Of a stretch of 64,000 nucleotides of DNA, positions 59,534-64,000 are shown in pieces (the stretch's first letter is position 1; each line of letters starts with the position of its first letter). Origin of the DNA: Acephala macrosclerotiorum (lineage: Eukaryota; Ascomycota; Leotiomycetes; Helotiales; Mollisiaceae); the NCBI GenBank assembly GCA_014904845.1, contig MU119486.1, positions 1-64,000 on the forward strand, read 5' to 3'. A program made the translations under genes and the position numbers. Under the pieces are notes generated by a model. It was given only the letters and a program-made list of their open reading frames with translations, was not told the origin of the DNA and did no database searches.

Positions 59534-61191
59534 ATGGTCGAAATTGAACCTGAGCAAGAACCCGCAACCCCTATGTTAGCGTCGACCCTCCTTGAACTTG
59601 AAGAGAAGCAGAGAACCAGGTTCACCAGACATGGTCGACCAGAACGATTGAGCTCTGGTTGTGAGGAGGTTGATGAAATTCTTGGAGGCGGGGTCGAAAG
59701 GGGCATTGTGATGGGCATCAGTGCGGAAGGTACAGAGGGACGAATGGTAAGTCGCGTCAAGGAATACATGCTGGGATCAAAGTCGATCTCGGTTGAGGGC
59801 TCCTGGCATGTTCCAATTTGTGGTTTTTATCTCTCTTATCATCATTTCCATCACTTGAGTCGATACTGTCACTAACATAAGAACCTAGATCTCACTTCAT
59901 CTCCTGACCTCAATTCTCCTCTCGCACCTGTCAGCTCACGCCTCTCACTCTCCTCAAAAGTCTAACACCAAAGCAACAATCATCGACACCACCGGATCCT
60001 TTCCCCTACCACTCCTCGCCCAAATCCTCAAATCACGCATCACCACCTCTCACGCCCTCCAGTCCCGAAACGCAATCCAGACAGCCAACCATGCCGTCTC
60101 TCGCCCAGACCAAACCTTTGAAGACCCACTCGTGACGGAAAGGATCGAAAGAGACGTCCAACGATGTCTAGAAATGGTAGATATCAGCCGAGTCTTCGAT
60201 ATCGAGGGTCTATGGGAAGTACTTGGTGAAGTGGGGCGAAATGATACTGCGCCTCTCACCGACCTATCGGAAGAAGGAGAAGAAACGACGAAGACAGATG
60301 ACCGTAGTCCTGTATGGCCAGCTCCAGAGCCAGAAATAAACGATAGCCAGGAAGACCTCGCATCGATTGAGGAGTACCCAGCTCGCGTGTCTAATGTCTC
60401 TGTTGCCGAAGTAATTGACAGCGATGAAGAAGATCTTTCACCTATCGATGAGAAGGCCCCGAAAGTTCCAAAACAGAAGGAGAAGGAGGAAGAAGACGAC
60501 GGAGATGGCGGAGTAGAGATAGTGATCATCGACAACATGACACGCATCCTCAACGACCTCTTTTCTCGTAGGGAGAAAAATGACGGTCAGTCTTCCCCTT
60601 TTTCTCCCTTCCCTCCTCTTCACCCTTCAAATCAAGCTAACGCTTCCCGCAGCTCTCAACCTAGCAACTCTGCTCTCCCACCAAATCCACACCCTCTCCC
60701 ACACCCTCAACCACCTCACCATCCTCCACAACTCAACAACGCTCTCCCGAACCCCCTCCTCCTCCACCTACCCCCAAAATCCCCTAAAGCAACCATCCCT
60801 AAAATCAATCTTCGCTTCCAACCCCTTAAAACCCTCTCTCGGAAGCCTCTTCTCTCAATTCCCGAGTTTACACGTTCTTTGTTCGAGCTTGCCAAAAACG
60901 AGGGAGGATGCCGAATTACTTTTTGTACGAGATGATCAAGATGGGCCGCTGGAGCCGGGAAAGGTGGGCTATTGTTGTGTGGTTGAGGTTTTGAAGGATG
61001 AGGCACCTAACCTTGGTGGTCTTTCCCGAGCCAAATCTGGCGGTAATGATGAGAAGGGTAAAGGCGAGGAAAAGGGCAATGAAGAGGGAGAGGGACAGAG
61101 GTTCGGATACAGAGAGCAAAGATGGACAGCAGTTGAGATTCGAGATGATGGGTTGGGATTGAAGTGTGCTTTTGAGATGGGGGTGGGATGA
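59534..61191 (+). CDS. RecA/Rad51-family recombination paralogue with abnormal Walker A motif
   Basis: Exons 59534..59746, 59889..60585 and 60653..61191 give 482 aa. The entry to the RecA core is RLSSGCEEVDEILGGGVERG, the usual lead-in of Rad51/Rad55/Rad57/XRCC-type proteins. The P-loop that follows reads GISAEGTEGRM before exon 2 (ISLHLLTSILL); the usual GK[S/T] lysine is missing. A Walker B-like strand VEIVIIDNMTRIL is present. Between them lies a long acidic insertion (residues about 170-225, many Glu/Asp). The family helps load or stabilise Rad51 during homologous recombination in the nucleus. The exact orthologue (Rad55-, Rad57- or XRCC2-like) cannot be settled by eye. Confidence 0.75.
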
Positions 61192-61685
61192 GGGGGATGG
61201 GGTTGGAGAGGAGGGGTATTGGGCAGGGGATTACGGGGACGGAAACGGAGGTTGGGAATGTGGCGAAGATTTGGGGGTTTGGTAGGAGGAGGGTCTGAGT
61301 TCAGAGCCCGTGAGGTAGAAGATGGTGTGTGGGAGACGAAAGCATTATTTGTCTGTCATAGTATGTCTGTATGGCTAGAGAACTGGCGGCAAGAGTAAAT
61401 GTTAGCATCGCCAATGATGGAGACTTCATCATTTGCACAATTTTTCATTTCTCCTTCCCCATCTGCCATTGTATTTATCTCACAAACCACCGAGTCCCAG
61501 CCCCAGGACCAAAAGGTAAACGCAAAATCCCCAACGCCATGCTTGCTGTATGCTTCCCTGCCAGCTTTGTGTGCAACCGAAGCCCCTTTATGACCGCTTT
61601 GTATTTCTTCATTCAGTATCGATACAAGACCGCCACTTATGTACTTGACAAATGAAAATCGATTGCCAGAAATGAAAACTCAAGT
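61192..61685. other. Intergenic; convergent 3' regions
   Basis: No gene seen between the Rad51-type gene and the minus-strand transporter. Confidence 0.5.
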
Positions 61686-63582
61686 TCAGACGGCGTTTGC
61701 CGCTTGTGCCCACTCGACGACTTCGAGCGCGCACATTACGAGGATGAGTGTTGAGGGTAGAATCCTATTCAGCGGTTAGCGATTGTCAGGAGAAAGGAAA
61801 GAGTAGGCGACAAACCAAATGACATAGCTCTGGAAAAGCAGTTTGCTCATCACACCCTCGTACACACCATTGATCTGGCAGATCTGCGCCAATTGCAACG
61901 CACTCGGTGCACCTGTAAGCAAGAAGCAGACAATGACGAAAATTGGATCATCAAGAATGCTGACTGGGACGTATCTCGCGGCGAGAGCGAGAATAGGAGC
62001 CATGATCAGTGTTGGGAGGAGCATGCGAGAGATGAGAGATGCAACCAAGAGTTTTGTGCCAATCTGGTTCTCTTCGGAGTTCTCGTCGTGTGCTTCCTGA
62101 GGAAGGGTGTTACGAGCTAAATTGGCACCCAGAACGACCAAGATCAAGGGAACGGCGACACCGCCAGATTGACCAATAGCTCGGGTAACGGAGTTGGCGA
62201 TGAATGAACCATCTGCGAAGAAGAGGTGTTGGAGCTTGGGGATCGAGGCAACGATTATGGCGATCAACATGGCCCACAGAGGTGGGTTCATAAACTCCCA
62301 GAGGCCTGCGAGGAATCGTGAAAGACCGGCGTAGATCTTGCTCAAGACAGTCTGGCAGGGAGAAGGCAGACCGTGGAAAGCATTTTGAGAAGTCTCCTGA
62401 ACCTTCTGGTTCACGAAACGGACCCCGCGTCTCGTCTTGAGCCTAATCGTGGGAATCACACCTTTGATGCCCTCTGGAATGTCCCACTCGTCGTCTGCGG
62501 ATAGTGTGCGAATGCTTGGGAAGGAGGTGATGTTGCCATTCGAGCGATCGTTGGGGAAGACGTTTCCGTTGGTTGGTGTAGGGAGTAAGTCAGGGATCTT
62601 TCTGGGTTCTTCCTCATCTGAATCCATTGAGCCTGCGTACTGAGCACTAGTGACGGGGGTCCTACCACCAGACTCGAAAGAATTTGATGACGCCGTCCCA
62701 TTTCCATTTACTTGCTCGTACGGTTCACACTCTCCATCCAAACCAGGAATCAACTCGGGCTCATCTCGGTATCTGCCTCCCTCGATATCTGAGGCGTCGC
62801 TCCCGTTCTCGTACTTCTCGGCCGGTGCCAGCAGAACGTGGTAACCCCAGCTCCATCGTACGAGCTGTCCAAGCTGCTGGAAGATCAACAAGTAGAGAAT
62901 CCCTCGTGCCGCCACCTCATCATCGTTATCTCCCGGTATATTGTCCCAATGTAATCCGCTGATCGTCTGCGACAAAGAAATGACGAGGGAAATGGGTAGA
63001 GAGTTCGAATTTCCGAAAACCTGTAAATGTTAGCAGATAGTCATGCCACTAAATGAATGTACCTACTCCCATGGCAGTGACAAAGTTCGCAGGTCTCTTG
63101 CCAAATCCAAAAAGTCTAGAAACAACAATAGAGACCAAATATGATACCATCGTCTGCACAACAAAGATGACTGGAATTACAGCCAGTTCCAGCAACTTAT
63201 CCGCAGTCAATTGCGACGCCAACTTCGTGAAGACTGTTTCCAATTAGAATTTCCTTCTGCCATAACGGTGGAAGCTGTACGTACTCAGACATGGCGTGAA
63301 TAGAGCCACGTTCAAATTGGCCACAAACTTCTGATTGTCCGCATCGAACATGCCCTGCCTCGCAACAATATAACCTGGCAGACTAACACACACAACCTCC
63401 ATCACCGCCTCGAACACCAACAGAATCAAATGTCCCAGCGGTGGATGCGAATCATGGTTATTTCCTCTGGCCGAGATATTCGAGAAGAGCTTGAGAGAGC
63501 GCGTGGCAATGGATGGAGCAGCCTCGTTGCCTGCAACAATGGCGTTGAGCCGGAACGACGTTGGGTTGGAGAAGATACCCAT
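61686..63582 (-). CDS. Auxin efflux carrier family membrane transporter (ECM3-like)
   Basis: Exons 63582..63285, 63233..63067, 63020..61816 and 61764..61686 give 582 aa. N-terminal spans: LGHLILLVFEAVMEVVCVSLPGYIV, ANLNVALFTPCLIFTKLASQL, ELAVIPVIFVVQTMVSYLVSI and ANFVTAMGVFGNSNSLPISLVI, the last with the N-S-N-S-L-P signature. A long hydrophilic loop (residues about 190-320, Ser/Glu-rich) follows. C-terminal spans include PLWAMLIAIIVASIPKLQHLFF, VAVPLILVVLGANLA, LVASLISRMLLPTLIMAPIL and IFVIVCFLLTGAPSALQLAQI. The last short exon restores the family end LPSTLILVMCALEVVEW. It resembles the yeast Ecm3/YNL095C group; substrate unknown, probably an ER or vacuolar membrane. Confidence 0.92.
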
Positions 63583-64000
63583 TGTGCGACCAGGACGATG
63601 ATAAACGGGGATTTGACGGCCTCCTTCCGATGTGGTGAGTGTGCGACGAGGGATTGAGGGTGCACCCTCTGGTTATGTTGTACGAAGGGTTCAGTCCAGC
63701 AAGGTACGGTACGCAATGCAGTGATGGGTCGGCGTTTGCAAATTGCGAGATCTGCTGTTATCAACCCGCGGGCAGCCGGAAAAGCAAGGCGCGAGCGAGC
63801 GGCGATCTGAGGTGGCTGGCAGAGATTTTTATTTTATTTTCTGCAAACAGAACGATGAGAAAGATTGATAAAAGAGTTTTCGATGTCTCAGATGAGGAGA
63901 AGATTCGAGCAGTCGGGCAAAATCTTCTCTCGCGTGGGTGATTCGAAGAGGCTTTTCACTGGTCATTTCTTGGCCAGTCTGCTGTCAAAACGCGTGTCTG
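63583..64000. other. Presumed promoter region of the transporter gene; no gene seen
   Basis: A plus-strand frame at 63639-63941 has no recognisable content. Confidence 0.4.

Overview
This window is nuclear DNA from a filamentous ascomycete fungus (Pezizomycotina). The grounds are many short GT..AG introns (about 45-100 nt) with CTAAC/CTGAC-like branch points, and genes typical of that group: a Zn2Cys6 factor, a DUF7702 membrane protein, Pal1, Atg15, a fungal CorA-like protein, a GPI-type thaumatin protein and an ECM3-like auxin efflux carrier. The gene mix suggests a Leotiomycete, but that is inference. Exon joins given here were worked out by hand from splice signals and frame.

Layout. 1-5 kb: a transposase tail, an unknown protein with a 12-unit heptad repeat, a Zn2Cys6 regulator and a DUF7702 protein. 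5-24 kb is gene-poor: a broken cell-wall-type gene, AT-rich tracts near 8.5, 17.8 and 23.3 kb, a dead Tc1-type transposon whose stop codons sit where tryptophan is expected, and three apparently intact genes (a protein kinase, a CorA-like protein, an 11-exon cytochrome P450). 24-52 kb is ordinary gene-dense euchromatin: methyltransferase, Ubp6, ARPC4, a hydrophobin-like protein, an Atg15-like lipase, glucokinase with a possible membrane-anchoring N-terminal extension, Hsp70-like ATPase, thaumatin-like protein, ankyrin protein, Rpc11, Med31 and Pal1. The last two genes, a RecA/Rad51-type paralogue with an abnormal Walker A motif and an auxin efflux carrier, lie at 59.5-63.6 kb.

The most unusual part is 52.6-59.0 kb, between Pal1 and the Rad51-type gene. 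No gene can be supported there, yet a 12-base core (TGTTGCAYRTCG) recurs about 27 times, all but one in the same orientation, usually 160-260 bp apart. Neighbouring intervals are recognisably related, so this is a strongly diverged tandem array of roughly 170-220 bp units in which the core has stayed nearly constant. I cannot assign it to a known element.

The genes do not form one pathway. Most are housekeeping: proteasome deubiquitination, actin branching, Pol III transcription, Mediator, glucose phosphorylation and recombination. The gene-poor left half looks like a repeat-rich, mutation-prone compartment.
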